A DNA stretch of 64,000 nucleotides from contig CALXBN010000006.1 in NCBI GenBank assembly GCA_944386555.1, positions 1 to 64,000 of the forward strand, in the 5' to 3' direction. This DNA is from an uncultured Ruthenibacterium sp. (lineage in GTDB: Bacteria; Bacillota; Clostridia; Oscillospirales; Ruminococcaceae). Both the position numbers and the translations under genes were made by a program. Position 1 is the first letter of the stretch; each line of letters opens with the position of its first letter. The notes beneath the pieces were generated by a model. It had not been told where the DNA came from. It did not search any database and saw only the letters and a list, made by a program, of their open reading frames with translations. Below are positions 40,980-49,896 of this stretch, piece after piece.

Positions 40980-42182
40980 ATGAAGATTTTGGTTATCAAC
41001 TGTGGTTCCAGCTCTTTGAAGTATCAGCTGATCGATATGTCCAACGAGAGCGTGCTGTGCAAAGGCCTGTGCGAGCGAATCGGCATTGAGGGCAGCAAAA
41101 TCACCCACAAAGCCAACGGCGGCGAGTGGAGCGCAGAGGTTCCATTCCCCACCCATACGGAAGCCTTTATGAAAGTGGTGGAGATGATGACCACCGGCGA
41201 AGGCGCCGTTGTGCGTGATAAGAGCGAGATTGACGCCATCGGCCACCGCGTGGTGCAGGGCGCCGAGTTCTTCACCAAGAGCGAGATCGTCACCGATGCC
41301 ATCATCGACAAGATTGAAGAAATTGCCCCCCTGGTCCCGGTGCACAACATGGCCCATGTACAGGGCCTGCGCAGCGCCAAAGACGTGTTCGGCGAGAACG
41401 TGCCCAACGTGGTGGTGTTCGACACCACATTCCACCAGACCATGCCCCCCGAGGCCTATATGTACGGCGTGCCTTATGAGATGTACGAGAAGTACTCCAT
41501 CCGCCGCTATGGCGCCCACGGCACCAGCCACCGGTATGTGAGCCAGGTGGCCGCCCAGTACCTGAACAGCACCGACCTGAAGATGGTGACCTGCCATCTG
41601 GGCAACGGCAGTTCCATTTCCGCCGTGAAGGACGGCAAGTGCATCGACACCAGCATGGGCCTGACCCCGCTGGCCGGCGTGATGATGGGCACCCGCTGCG
41701 GCGATGTGGACCCCAGCGTGGTGACCTATATGGAGCAGAAGCTGGGCATCCACGGCCAGGAGATGGCCGACTACCTGAACAAGAAGTGCGGCCTGCTGGG
41801 CGTTTCGGGCGTATCCAGCGACATGCGCGATGTGACCAGCGCCGCCGACGCCGGCAACGAGCGCGCCAAGCTGGCCCTGCGGATGCTGAGCTACCAGATC
41901 AAGAAGTACATCGGCAGCTACGCCGCCGCCATGGGCGGGCTGGACTGCGTGGTGTTCACCGGCGGCATCGGCGAGAACGATGCGCGCACCCGCGCCTATG
42001 TGTGCAAAAACATGGGCTTCCTGGGCCTGTCCATTGACCCGAAGCTGAACCTGGAGGCCCGGGGCGACATCCGGGACATCTCCGGCGCCGGCAGCAAAGT
42101 GAAGGTGCTGGTGATCTGCACCAACGAAGAGCTGATGATCGCCCGGGACACCCAGGCCCTGGTGCTGGACATGAAGAAATAA
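40980..42182 (+). CDS. ackA: Acetate kinase
   Basis: A 400-residue enzyme forming acetate and ATP from acetyl phosphate. It begins ILVINCGSSSLKYQLID, with IGHRVVQGAEF, VFDTTFHQTMP, YGAHGTSHRYVSQ, CHLGNGSSISAV, MGLTPLAGVMMGTRCGDVDP and FTGGIGENDARTR, all standard. ATG follows GGGAGG. Phosphotransacetylase is not adjacent. The gene has a near-consensus promoter and a terminator, consistent with high expression in a fermenter. Confidence 0.98.
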   Translation: MKILVINCGSSSLKYQLIDMSNESVLCKGLCERIGIEGSKITHKANGGEWSAEVPFPTHTEAFMKVVEMMTTGEGAVVRDKSEIDAIGHRVVQGAEFFTKSEIVTDAIIDKIEEIAPLVPVHNMAHVQGLRSAKDVFGENVPNVVVFDTTFHQTMPPEAYMYGVPYEMYEKYSIRRYGAHGTSHRYVSQVAAQYLNSTDLKMVTCHLGNGSSISAVKDGKCIDTSMGLTPLAGVMMGTRCGDVDPSVVTYMEQKLGIHGQEMADYLNKKCGLLGVSGVSSDMRDVTSAADAGNERAKLALRMLSYQIKKYIGSYAAAMGGLDCVVFTGGIGENDARTRAYVCKNMGFLGLSIDPKLNLEARGDIRDISGAGSKVKVLVICTNEELMIARDTQALVLDMKK

Positions 42183-42283
42183 TCGGCCTGTCTGCGGGTT
42201 CGCGGATGTCCCGTCCGGGGAACGCGGCCGGCGGCATCCGCGCGCGAGGGGGCACGCTTACCAGCGCAAAAGATTGGCAGAAA

Positions 42284-42315
42284 CGGCGCACCCGTCCGGG
42301 TGCGCCGCTTCTTTT
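42284..42315 (+). terminator. Intrinsic terminator of acetate kinase
   Basis: CGGCGCACCCG, loop TCC, GGGTGCGCCG, then CTTCTTTTT. Confidence 0.85.
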
Positions 42316-42787
42316 TACCTGTGCGGAAAATCTTCCGGAAATTCTCCGTCTTTTTACAGCACTAGCTGCACTATTTGCAACCGCATATCTTCTGTTTATT
42401 GCCATTTTGTGTAATTTGTATAATTATGGTCCATATTTTTGTTTGTTTTTGCGATTGATTGCACAAGCGATTCATGGTACACTTTCTATAGAAGTATTGA
42501 CATATTGCTTGCAGCGAATGAACCGACAGCCTTCTTGGAAGCACGATCATCAATTTGAGCGCACAAAACAATTCGTTCAATTGGAGCTCCAGTGGCGGCT
42601 GATCATGCTTTTCCAAATTCCGCTGCCGCGCTGCATGTGCAGCAGCGGCGCCCCGACGATCTGCCGGCCATCAGCCAAAGAGCACATTCTTTGGCTGTGT
42701 CGCGGCAGGCAGTTCGCCAGCAGACCGGGTGCACTTGTCCCATGCGCCCCAGCTGTTGGTGCACATTGCGAAAGGACGTGATGTTGG
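42316..42787 (+). other. AT-rich intergenic region with candidate promoter
   Basis: About 470 bases without a supported gene. The first 230 are strongly AT-rich. TTGATT (42455-42460), 17 bases, TACACT (42478-42483) is a possible promoter for the membrane protein at 42788, leaving about 300 bases of leader. I do not recognise an RNA element in it. Confidence 0.4.
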
Positions 42788-43417
42788 ATGTCCCAGACAA
42801 ACGTGCCCCGGCGCGAAGGGCTGTGGGAGAAAATACGCGGATGGTTGTGGGTCCCCGTTATTTTTTTGAATATCGCTTTGGTTGTACTGATTCAGGTTCT
42901 ATTTTTTCACACAATCCCCGGCCCGTTGACGGCCGACAAAATCGTGGACGACCCCTATTTTGAGGGCTGCACCTTCATCAGCATGTCCGCGGAACAGCTG
43001 GATGGCCCCATCGGCACCGGCCGCTGCGGCTATGTGCTGTTTGAAGACCCCCAGGGCCAGCGGAAAATGACCCGGTATGACTGTAACCGGGTGTTCAACC
43101 GCTGGGGCCGCGCCCCCTTCTCCACCCGGAAGGTGGAGGGCGATACGGTGAATATGTTCAGCTTTTTGGGCTACGACCAGATCTCCATCCGGGAGAGCGG
43201 CGGCCTGGGGATGATCCGCCCCTTTTTCTGGCCCCGCAGCCAGCAGACATCCTTGTATGAGCTGGTCATCAGCGGGCTGATTCTGCAGGGCCTGGAAGCC
43301 TGGGGGCTTCACTTGCTGCGCAAACGCCGCGCCTCAGCCGTTGCACGTGCCGCCAGCCATCAAAATACCGCCCAAGCATCAGGCGCCACAACCCCAGGCA
43401 CAGACGCCATCAAGTAA
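42788..43417 (+). CDS. Membrane protein of unknown function
   Basis: A 209-residue protein with TM helices near residues 20-42 and 150-170 and a soluble domain between (YVLFEDPQGQRKMTRYDCN, FSFLGYDQISI). The C-terminus is basic then Ser/Thr/Ala-rich. ATG follows AAAGGACG at a rather long distance. Not recognised. Confidence 0.6.
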   Translation: MSQTNVPRREGLWEKIRGWLWVPVIFLNIALVVLIQVLFFHTIPGPLTADKIVDDPYFEGCTFISMSAEQLDGPIGTGRCGYVLFEDPQGQRKMTRYDCNRVFNRWGRAPFSTRKVEGDTVNMFSFLGYDQISIRESGGLGMIRPFFWPRSQQTSLYELVISGLILQGLEAWGLHLLRKRRASAVARAASHQNTAQASGATTPGTDAIK

Positions 43418-43447
43418 AAAATGGCTTTTAAGATATGGTGATATAGA

Positions 43448-43477
43448 AACCGCCGCCGCTGAAGGCGGCGGTTTTTT
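43448..43477 (+). terminator. Intrinsic terminator
   Basis: AACCGCCGCC, loop GCTGAA, GGCGGCGGTT, T6. Confidence 0.85.
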
Positions 43478-43567
43478 GTTTGCCGGGTACCCGCCGCCGC
43501 GCCGCCCGGCAAGGGGCACACAAGCGCCGGGCCGGCACCTTCCCTGCCTGTTCCGCCGGCAGGGCCC

Positions 43568-43771
43568 TCACTCCTCACGGCGGTATTCAATGACATCGGA
43601 CACCGGGCAGTCCAGGATGAAACATAGGGTGTCCAGGGTTTTCAGGGTGATGGTCTGCCCGTGCTTCATCCGGTGCAGGATATGGCTGGAGAAGCCATGC
43701 TTGTAGATCAGCTGGTATTCGGTGATGTTTTTGCGGTACAGCGTTTTATAGAAGGGATCATAAGAGATCAT
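43568..43771 (-). CDS. Short XRE/Cro-type regulator
   Basis: A 67-residue HTH_26-like protein (YDPFYKTLYRKNITEYQLIY, GFSSHILHRMKHGQTITLKTL, CFILDCPVSDVIEY), resembling YozG-type regulators. ATG 43771 follows GAGGTGG. It is divergent from an ECF sigma factor across an 87-base palindromic region. It may act in place of an anti-sigma factor. Confidence 0.88.
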   Translation of the reverse strand: MISYDPFYKTLYRKNITEYQLIYKHGFSSHILHRMKHGQTITLKTLDTLCFILDCPVSDVIEYRREE

Positions 43772-43794
43772 TATTACCACCTCGGTTTCACTGT

Positions 43795-43838
43795 ACCATA
43801 CTCAATGTGTTGACTATGCTCAATTAATTGAGTATAAT
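43795..43838. promoter_or_regulatory. Overlapping divergent promoters with shared palindrome
   Basis: Plus strand TTGACT (43810-43815), 17 bases, TATAAT (43833-43838) for the sigma factor. Minus strand TTGAGC (43818-43823), 17 bases, TATGGT (43795-43800) for the XRE gene. The word ATTGAGTAT occurs on both strands in mirror positions (43827-43835 and 43798-43806), and CTCAATTAATTGAG (43819-43832) is a perfect palindrome inside the plus-strand spacer. One bound protein could control both promoters. Confidence 0.8.
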
Positions 43839-43858
43839 GGCAAAAAGGAGGTGGCGCC

Positions 43859-44350
43859 GTGGGCTTTGAAGAAGATTACAGGCGCTACGGCGCGGCCCTG
43901 TACCGGCTGTGCCTGGGCTACCTGCGCTGTTCCCAGGACGCAGAGGACGCCGTGCAGACGGCCTTTGTGCGCTATCTGCAGCAGCCCGGGCGGGACGCCT
44001 GGCCCGACAGGCACAAACAAGCCTGGCTGGCACGCACGGCGGCCAACTGCTGCAAAGACGAGCTGCGCCGGGCCGGACGCCGCCTGCGGGCCCCCTGGCC
44101 GGCGGAGGACCGAAGTCTGGCGGGATGGGCCGGCGGGCCCGGGGAGGCCTGTCCGGACGCGGCGGCCCTGCTGGCCCGGCTGCCTGCCCGGTGGCGGCGG
44201 GCGTTGTGGCTGGCCGGCCTGGGGTATACCTCGGCGGAGATCGGCGCGCGGCTGCACTGCAGCCCGGCCACAGCGCGCACCTGGATGCGCCGGGGCCGCC
44301 AGCGCCTGCGGAAACTGGCTGCGGAGGGCGGCGCGGCAGACGGTCTTTGA
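43859..44350 (+). CDS. ECF-type RNA polymerase sigma factor
   Basis: A 163-residue sigma-70 family protein with region 2 (YGAALYRLCLGYLRCSQDAEDAVQTAFVRYL) and region 4 (LLARLPARWRRALWLAGLGYTSAEIGARLHC, TARTWMRRGRQRLRKLA). GTG follows AAGGAGG. No anti-sigma gene follows; the neighbour is a divergent XRE regulator. ECF classification is by size and the two-domain layout. Confidence 0.88.
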   Translation: MGFEEDYRRYGAALYRLCLGYLRCSQDAEDAVQTAFVRYLQQPGRDAWPDRHKQAWLARTAANCCKDELRRAGRRLRAPWPAEDRSLAGWAGGPGEACPDAAALLARLPARWRRALWLAGLGYTSAEIGARLHCSPATARTWMRRGRQRLRKLAAEGGAADGL

Positions 44351-44464
44351 GCCTGTGGAGGTATTTCCGCGCCGGGCGGAAGAAAGGCGCATAACTTCGG
44401 GCAAGTGAATCACGCCGGGCGAATTTTTCCGGAAGGCCTGCCGCCCGTCGGACAAAAGGGCAAC

Positions 44465-44493
44465 AAAAAAAGCGCCGCAGCGCGGCGCTTTTC
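44465..44493. terminator. Bidirectional terminator
   Basis: AGCGCCGC, loop AGC, GCGGCGCT with A7 on one side and T4 on the other; serves the convergent sigma and HPr-like genes. Confidence 0.8.
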
Positions 44494-44516
44494 CCATTTC
44501 GAAGAAGTGTTGGGGC

Positions 44517-44735
44517 TCAGCAGATGGCGTTGTACACGCGCTCCAGCTCCCGGACGTTCTCGCTCACCAGCTTTACAGGCTTGGTGTAGTCCAGGCTCAT
44601 CAAACCCAGGATGCTCTTGGCATCGGCGATGGCGCCACGGGCGTCATGCACCCCAATGTCGTCACCGCAGGTGGTTGCGGCGTTCATGATGTTCTTTACT
44701 TCGTTGAAATTGGAAATCTTAACTTCTTTGATCAT
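44517..44735 (-). CDS. HPr-like protein lacking the phosphorylatable histidine
   Basis: A 72-residue HPr-fold protein. The region after strand 1 reads F-N-E-V-K-N-I-M-N-A-A where HPr has x-H-A-R-P-A, so the PTS phosphorylation site His15 is absent. The Ser46 segment D-A-K-S-I-L-G-L-M-S-L is kept. This makes it Crh-like: a possible regulatory target of HPr kinase, not a sugar phosphocarrier. ATG 44735 follows GTGAGG. Monocistronic. Confidence 0.85.
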   Translation of the reverse strand: MIKEVKISNFNEVKNIMNAATTCGDDIGVHDARGAIADAKSILGLMSLDYTKPVKLVSENVRELERVYNAIC

Positions 44736-45054
44736 CGTCAATCATCCTCACTTTCTAGCGGTGATCTTTTTTGCAAGGCACCGGGCCCAATGCCCGATCA
44801 CTTTCCCGTCCTTGCATTGTGCATTATATCACAAAAACTCCCGCTTGTGTTGTGCACATTGCCCAAAAGCAAGCATTTTGGCAAATTTTTTCTCATCTGC
44901 ACAAAAGCACATTTCTCCAAAACTGCATTTTGGTGAGTTCGCCGAGGATTTCTGCCATATGTTCCCATCAAAATTTCGTATATCAGAATATTTTATGAAG
45001 TAGTGCTCATTTTCATCGTTTTTAGCTTGGTTTTCAACTTTGTAAAATTCCCGT
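44736..45054 (-). other. AT-rich intergenic region with HPr-like gene promoter
   Basis: About 320 bases. An extended -10, TGATATAAT on the minus strand (44823-44831), without a good -35 probably drives the HPr-like gene. The remaining 200 bases are AT-rich with no gene seen. Confidence 0.45.
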
Positions 45055-45088
45055 AAAAAGAATCCCGCATGAGACACAGTCTCACGCG
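45055..45088 (-). terminator. Intrinsic terminator of the YibE/F gene
   Basis: On the minus strand CCGCGTGAGAC, loop TGT, GTCTCATGCGG, then GATTCTTTTT. Confidence 0.8.
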
Positions 45089-45115
45089 GAACGTTTTCTC
45101 CATATAACGCTCTGC

Positions 45116-46336
45116 TCATACCTCCTGCCCGGCGGTTTCCGGCCGGTTCTCCGGTGAAGCGGGCGGCCGATGCGAAGCGGTGCTGCGTGTCAGCAAAAAT
45201 CCGGCAGCAATAGCCGTAAAAGGGGCCACTGTCACCAAGCCAAAGCAGCCCACCAGCGTTTGCAGCAGCTCGCTGGCGACATATTTGTAATTGAAGATAT
45301 TGACCAGCGGCGTCCCCTGGGCCATGAACACCATCAGCTGTGCCATATAGCCGCCGGAGTACGCCAGAAGCAGCGTTGTGGTCATTGTGCCCATAGCCGC
45401 CTGGCCAATACGGATGCCGCTGCCTACGGCCTCCCAGGGGCGAATACCCGGCTTTTTGCGCACCACTTCACAGATGCCGCTGGTGATATCCACCGAAAGA
45501 TCGATCATGGCGCCGGCCGCTCCGATGAAAATGGACGCCATAAAGATCCGTGTGAGGTTCAGGTCCTGGTAGCCGGCGTACAGGAGGGATTCGCTGTTCT
45601 CCATCACTGCGCCGTGGATGTTCAGCAGCCCGGTAAACACAATACCCAGAATGCAGGCCGTCAGCGTACCCAGCATACTGCCCAGCACGGCAGAAAGGCT
45701 GCGTTTGTCAAACCCGTAAACAAACACAATGATCACAATCGTCAGCAGGGCCACCAGCCCCAGGCCAACCAGGATGGGATCTGCCCCCTTCAGGGAGGCC
45801 GGGACCATGATCTTCCAGATGGACAGCACCGTGATCACAAAGCTGAGCAGCGCACGCAACCCGCCCGGCCCCGCAAACAGGATGAGAAGCAGCGCAAAAA
45901 TTGCAGCCAAAAGCACTTCCCATCCAATGCGGTAGTGGTCGATCATGGTGACGGAAGTGATCTGACCGTCTGCATGGCTGACTACCACCAGCGCGCTGTC
46001 ACCGGGGGCAAACATCTTGTCCTGCTCCAAACTGCCGGACAGCAGGTTGACCCCCAGGGCCTGCCGGCCTTTGAACTGTCCCTGTTCGATGCGCAGCGTG
46101 CACGCCTGCTCGCCGCTTTGGATCAGGCCGCTGCTGATAATGGTGGAATTGTCTACCGACAGCACGGTGGCTTTCACCTTATCCGCGCCTTGGTAGATCA
46201 GCGCGCCTTCGTACCCGGTGGGAAGCATCAGCAGCAATGCCGTCAGCAGCAGGCCCGGCAGCAGTACGCGCCAGGAGGCAGTTTGACTGCCCCACAGCTT
46301 TTTGAATATGGCCAACATTTTGGCACCCATGGACAT
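45116..46336 (-). CDS. YibE/F family membrane protein
   Basis: A 406-residue polytopic protein. After an N-terminal TM and an extracytoplasmic beta-rich section (VKATVLSVDNSTIISSGLIQ), six or seven TM helices follow with the family signatures GLGLVALLTIVIIVFVYGFDKRSLSA, SMLGTLTACILGIVFT, GAAGAMIDLSVDITSGICE and GSGIRIGQAAMGTMTTTLLLAYSGG. It may be a transporter or flippase; function is not known. The start is one of ATG 46336 or ATG 46330, both after AAAGGAG. It follows the alkaline phosphatase gene by 88 bases. Confidence 0.88.
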   Translation of the reverse strand: MSMGAKMLAIFKKLWGSQTASWRVLLPGLLLTALLLMLPTGYEGALIYQGADKVKATVLSVDNSTIISSGLIQSGEQACTLRIEQGQFKGRQALGVNLLSGSLEQDKMFAPGDSALVVVSHADGQITSVTMIDHYRIGWEVLLAAIFALLLILFAGPGGLRALLSFVITVLSIWKIMVPASLKGADPILVGLGLVALLTIVIIVFVYGFDKRSLSAVLGSMLGTLTACILGIVFTGLLNIHGAVMENSESLLYAGYQDLNLTRIFMASIFIGAAGAMIDLSVDITSGICEVVRKKPGIRPWEAVGSGIRIGQAAMGTMTTTLLLAYSGGYMAQLMVFMAQGTPLVNIFNYKYVASELLQTLVGCFGLVTVAPFTAIAAGFLLTRSTASHRPPASPENRPETAGQEV

Positions 46337-46424
46337 GTTCTCCTTTTCTTGATGTTCCGCAGGCAGCACAAAGGGCAACGCCCTGCCGGGCGCTGCCCTT
46401 CGGCTGTATGGCCGGACAGCGTGC

Positions 46425-48038
46425 TTACGCCACGTCGGTCAGTTCGGCCAGGTTGAAGAAAATTTCCGTATTGTCGTAGTACCCCTCGAACAGTTCCTGT
46501 CCGGCACCCATGGCAAACACGGCCACGGGCAGGCCCGTGTGGCTGTAGCTGGTGAAGTCAATGCCGGATTTATTGTTCAGGATATGCGTGATGGTGACGC
46601 TGAGGGGCTCGTAGCTGCCGTACAGCACGTACTCGGCCTGGGTCAGCTCGGTGTCGTCGGTTTTGGTCATGGTCATGTTGTAGGCGTCTTCCAGCAGGCC
46701 CAGCTCGTACTCGGTCATCACCAGGCTGCCGGAGGTGACGTTGGAGGGGTGGCTGTCGGCGCTGTCGGTGACCACGCCGTCCTCAGCCGCCTGGCCCGCG
46801 GCCGCCTCGGTCGTCAGGCCGAACAGTTCCTCCACATCCGCCAGCACCTCTTCAAAGCTGGTGCCCTCTTCTTTGTAACGGGCCACATAGTCGCTGTCAT
46901 ACTTCGCATAGCTGATTTTCTGATTATCCAGATTCTGCAGGAAGGTATCGTAGTTGGTGCCTGCATAGCCGATGGTCAGGCCGCCGGTCTCATGGTCGCC
47001 GGTCACCAGGATCAGTGTCTCGTCGGGGTGCTCGTTGTAGAAGGCAATGGCCTCCTCCACCGCATCGGACAGGGCCTTGGTGTCGCCCAGGGTGCTGCCG
47101 GCATCGTTGGCGTGGCAGGCCCAGTCGATCTTGCCGCCCTCCACCATCATGAAGAAGCCGGTATCATTGTCCAGCATATCAATGCCCTGGGCCACATAGT
47201 CCCGCAGTGCCCACGTACCGTCCTCACGGTCCAGTTCATAGGGGATGGAATCGCCGTCGGCCAGCTGTTCGCTGATAACTACCGCCTTGCCGCTTTCGGC
47301 AGTGAGTGCTTCGGCTTCGGCCTGGGTGCGCACCACCGTGTAACCGGCGTCCTCGGCCAGGGTATACAGGTCATCCTGGTCCTCTTCCGCACCGGTGGGC
47401 TGCAGCAGCGCACCGCCGGCGAAGTAATCAAAGCCGGATTCGATCATCTCCAGGCCAATCTCGTAATAGCTGTTGCGGCTGACCTGGTGGCAGTAGAATG
47501 CCGCAGGGGTGGCGTGGTTCAGGTTGACGGAACTGATGATGCCGATCTTGTAACCCAGCTGATCTTTCAGCTTTTCGGCAATGGTTTCATAGGCCACGGT
47601 ACCGGTTTCATCCATGTTGATGGTGCCGCTGTAAGTTTTGTGGCCGGTGGAGATGGAAGTAGCGGTGGAGGCGGAATCCGGGCAGAAAGATGTGCTGTCA
47701 TAGGTCTGGGCGCTGCCGGCCACGGGGAATTCCACAAAGCTGAGGGCGTCCTCGTGCTGCAGCACCGCACCGTCGCCGCCCATGCTGGTGCCGTTCTCCA
47801 GCGCCGAGAGATAATAGTTGGTGCTCTGGATCTGGGGATAGCTCATGCCGTCGCCGATAAACAGGAAAATGTACTTGGGGGTTCCGGCGGCCTGGGCAGG
47901 CGCCGAAGCGGCCACTGCGGAAGCGGGCACAGCCTCCGACGCAGAAGCCGCTTCACCCGCGGCAGTGCAGCCGGCCAGGCTGAAAGTCAGTGCGGCGGCC
48001 GCCAAGAAAGCGCCGGCGCGTTTCATCAGATGATTCAT
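46425..48038 (-). CDS. Alkaline phosphatase, lipoprotein
   Basis: A 537-residue phosphomonoesterase. The signal sequence ends in LAGC (Cys about residue 24), so it is probably lipid-anchored outside the cell. Metal and catalytic features are FLFIGDGMSYPQ, PDSASTATSISTGHKT with the nucleophile Ser, MMVEGGKIDWACHANDAG, and VTGDHETGG, followed by a late SHTGLPVAVFAMG with His. The family usually has about 450-550 residues. It releases phosphate from organic esters. A possible PhoB-type promoter was not recognised; TATAAT lies at 48115-48120 with no good -35. Confidence 0.93.
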   Translation of the reverse strand: MNHLMKRAGAFLAAAALTFSLAGCTAAGEAASASEAVPASAVAASAPAQAAGTPKYIFLFIGDGMSYPQIQSTNYYLSALENGTSMGGDGAVLQHEDALSFVEFPVAGSAQTYDSTSFCPDSASTATSISTGHKTYSGTINMDETGTVAYETIAEKLKDQLGYKIGIISSVNLNHATPAAFYCHQVSRNSYYEIGLEMIESGFDYFAGGALLQPTGAEEDQDDLYTLAEDAGYTVVRTQAEAEALTAESGKAVVISEQLADGDSIPYELDREDGTWALRDYVAQGIDMLDNDTGFFMMVEGGKIDWACHANDAGSTLGDTKALSDAVEEAIAFYNEHPDETLILVTGDHETGGLTIGYAGTNYDTFLQNLDNQKISYAKYDSDYVARYKEEGTSFEEVLADVEELFGLTTEAAAGQAAEDGVVTDSADSHPSNVTSGSLVMTEYELGLLEDAYNMTMTKTDDTELTQAEYVLYGSYEPLSVTITHILNNKSGIDFTSYSHTGLPVAVFAMGAGQELFEGYYDNTEIFFNLAELTDVA

Positions 48039-48275
48039 TTTGTTCTTCTCTCCTTGCAGTTTTTCACATTTCTCTTCTCCGCCGCCCGGGCCGGATGCCC
48101 GGCGGCTGTCTTTATTATAGAACACACAACGAAAAGGAAAAACCAAAGGGATGTACAACCGCCGTAAAAAAAGTTTCGCCGTTATTTGGCAAAAAACCGC
48201 CGGATTTTACAAGCTCCATACCCGGCCAAGCACCGGCCGGCAGCGCATGCGGCCCATCTTTTCCGCCGCACAAAC
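48039..48275 (-). other. Leader of alkaline phosphatase
   Basis: Between phosphatase ATG and the glgA terminator. It holds the -10 TATAAT (48115-48120, minus strand) and a GC hairpin GCCGCCGGGC/GCCCGGGCGGC in the leader near 48080-48105. No gene seen. Confidence 0.45.
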
Positions 48276-48319
48276 AAAAATGCGGGACGCAGCACCCCTT
48301 CCGGGTTGCTGCGTCCCGC
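48276..48319 (-). terminator. Intrinsic terminator of the glg operon
   Basis: On the minus strand GCGGGACGCAGCA, 12-base loop, TGCTGCGTCCCGC, ATTTTTGTTTG. Confidence 0.9.
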
Positions 48320-48384
48320 CGGCCTTTACATGTATTTATTGGGTTCACACATGGCTGTAAGCTCACCTGCAGTGCCAATGCGCT

Positions 48385-49809
48385 TTACCATAGGCTGCAC
48401 ACCTGCTCATACATATCTACATACTGTTTGGCGCTGGCACTCCAGCTGTAGTCGCACTCCATGGCACGCTTCACCAGTACCTGCCAGCCCTCGGCGTGCT
48501 CATAGCCTTCCTTTGCCCGCAGAATGGCATGCAGCATCTCATGGGCATTATAATTGTCGAACACAAAACCGTTGCCCTGGCCGTCGCCGGAATCGTGGAT
48601 GGAATCCCGCAGGCCGCCGGTAGCGCGCACGATGGGGATAGTGCCATAGCGCAGAGCCACCATCTGGGACAGGCCGCAGGGCTCGGATTTGCTGGGCATC
48701 AGGAACATATCGGCGCCGCCGTAGATTTTGCGGGCCAGGGAGGGAATAAAGCCGATCTTCACACCCACACTGCCCGGGTTGCGGGCAGCCAGGTCGCCGA
48801 AGAAACTCTCATACTCATGTTCGCCGGAACCCAGCACCACCAGCTGGCAGCCGTTGTTCACGATCTCCTGCGCCACATGGCGCACCAGATCCACACCCTT
48901 ATGGCCCACCAGACGGGTCACCATGGCCACAACGGGCACAGGCCAGTCGTGGAGGCCGAAGATCTCCTGCAGATCTTTTTTGCACACGGGTTTGCCCTTG
49001 GCAAAGGTGGCGCTGTCATAATTCTCCGCCAGATTCTTGTCCGTGGCCGGGTCATAACCCTTGGTGTCGATGCCGTTCAGAATACCGCACAGCTTGTACT
49101 GCTTCTTTCGCAGCAGACCGTCCAGGCCATGGCTGTACCAGGGGTCCAGGATCTCTCCGGCGTAGCTGGGCGAAACAGTGGTCACCTTATCGGCGCACTC
49201 AATGGCGCCCTTCATGAAGTTGGCACAGCCGTCATACTCCAGAATGTGGGCGTCGGCCCGACTGACGCCCACGGTGTCCTCCAGGATCTCCAGGCCATAT
49301 TTGCCCTGGTACTGGATGTTGTGAATGGTAAACACCGTTTTGATATTGCGGAACTCCTCCAGGTGACGATAGTACAGGTTCAGATACACGGGCACCAGGG
49401 CGGTCTCCCAGTCGTTGGTATGGATGATGTCCGGCTTAAAGTCGATGTGGAACAGCATTTCCAGAATGGCGCGGGAGAAAAAGGCAAAGCGCTCGCCGTC
49501 ATCATAGAAGCCATACAGGCCCATGCGTTTGAAATAGTATTCATTGTCCAGGAAGTAATACTTCACGCCGTCCCATGTCATCTCGAACACGCCGCAATAC
49601 TGGTTGCGCCAGCCCACAGGCACGTTGAAATTGGTGAGATATTTCATTTTTTCCCGCCATTCGGGCTTAATATCGCCGTACAGGGGCATTACCACCCGGC
49701 AGGCCACCTTACGGTTGCGGATGGCCCGGGGCAGGCTGCCGGCCACATCGCCCAGTCCGCCGGATGCAGCAAAAGGCGCAGCCTCGCTGGCACAGAACAG
49801 AACATTCAT
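48385..49809 (-). CDS. glgA: Glycogen synthase (ADP-glucose), GT5
   Basis: A 474-residue glycosyltransferase adding glucose from ADP-glucose to glycogen. It starts MNVLFCASEAAPFAASGGLGDV (the KxGGL-type loop here A-S-G-G-L), and shows IIHTNDWETAL, TIHNIQYQG, GILNGIDTKGYDP, MVTRLVGHKGVDLV and MPSKSEPCGLSQMVALRYGTIPIVRATGGL. Length is normal. ATG 49809 follows AAAGGAG. It is the last gene of glgBCDA. The loop lysine replaced by Ser is a departure worth noting. Confidence 0.96.
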   Translation of the reverse strand: MNVLFCASEAAPFAASGGLGDVAGSLPRAIRNRKVACRVVMPLYGDIKPEWREKMKYLTNFNVPVGWRNQYCGVFEMTWDGVKYYFLDNEYYFKRMGLYGFYDDGERFAFFSRAILEMLFHIDFKPDIIHTNDWETALVPVYLNLYYRHLEEFRNIKTVFTIHNIQYQGKYGLEILEDTVGVSRADAHILEYDGCANFMKGAIECADKVTTVSPSYAGEILDPWYSHGLDGLLRKKQYKLCGILNGIDTKGYDPATDKNLAENYDSATFAKGKPVCKKDLQEIFGLHDWPVPVVAMVTRLVGHKGVDLVRHVAQEIVNNGCQLVVLGSGEHEYESFFGDLAARNPGSVGVKIGFIPSLARKIYGGADMFLMPSKSEPCGLSQMVALRYGTIPIVRATGGLRDSIHDSGDGQGNGFVFDNYNAHEMLHAILRAKEGYEHAEGWQVLVKRAMECDYSWSASAKQYVDMYEQVCSLW

Positions 49810-49896
49810 AACACTTCTCTCCTTTTCAAGCATGGGTTTTCAAGCAAAACCGGTTCAAAAGCGGGCGGGCCCCCGCGGGCCCGCCCGGCCGTCCGG

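Noticed and set aside
42206..42781. 191-codon open frame downstream of acetate kinase
   Set aside because: It runs through the ackA terminator and an AT-rich promoter region, with no plausible start or domain.
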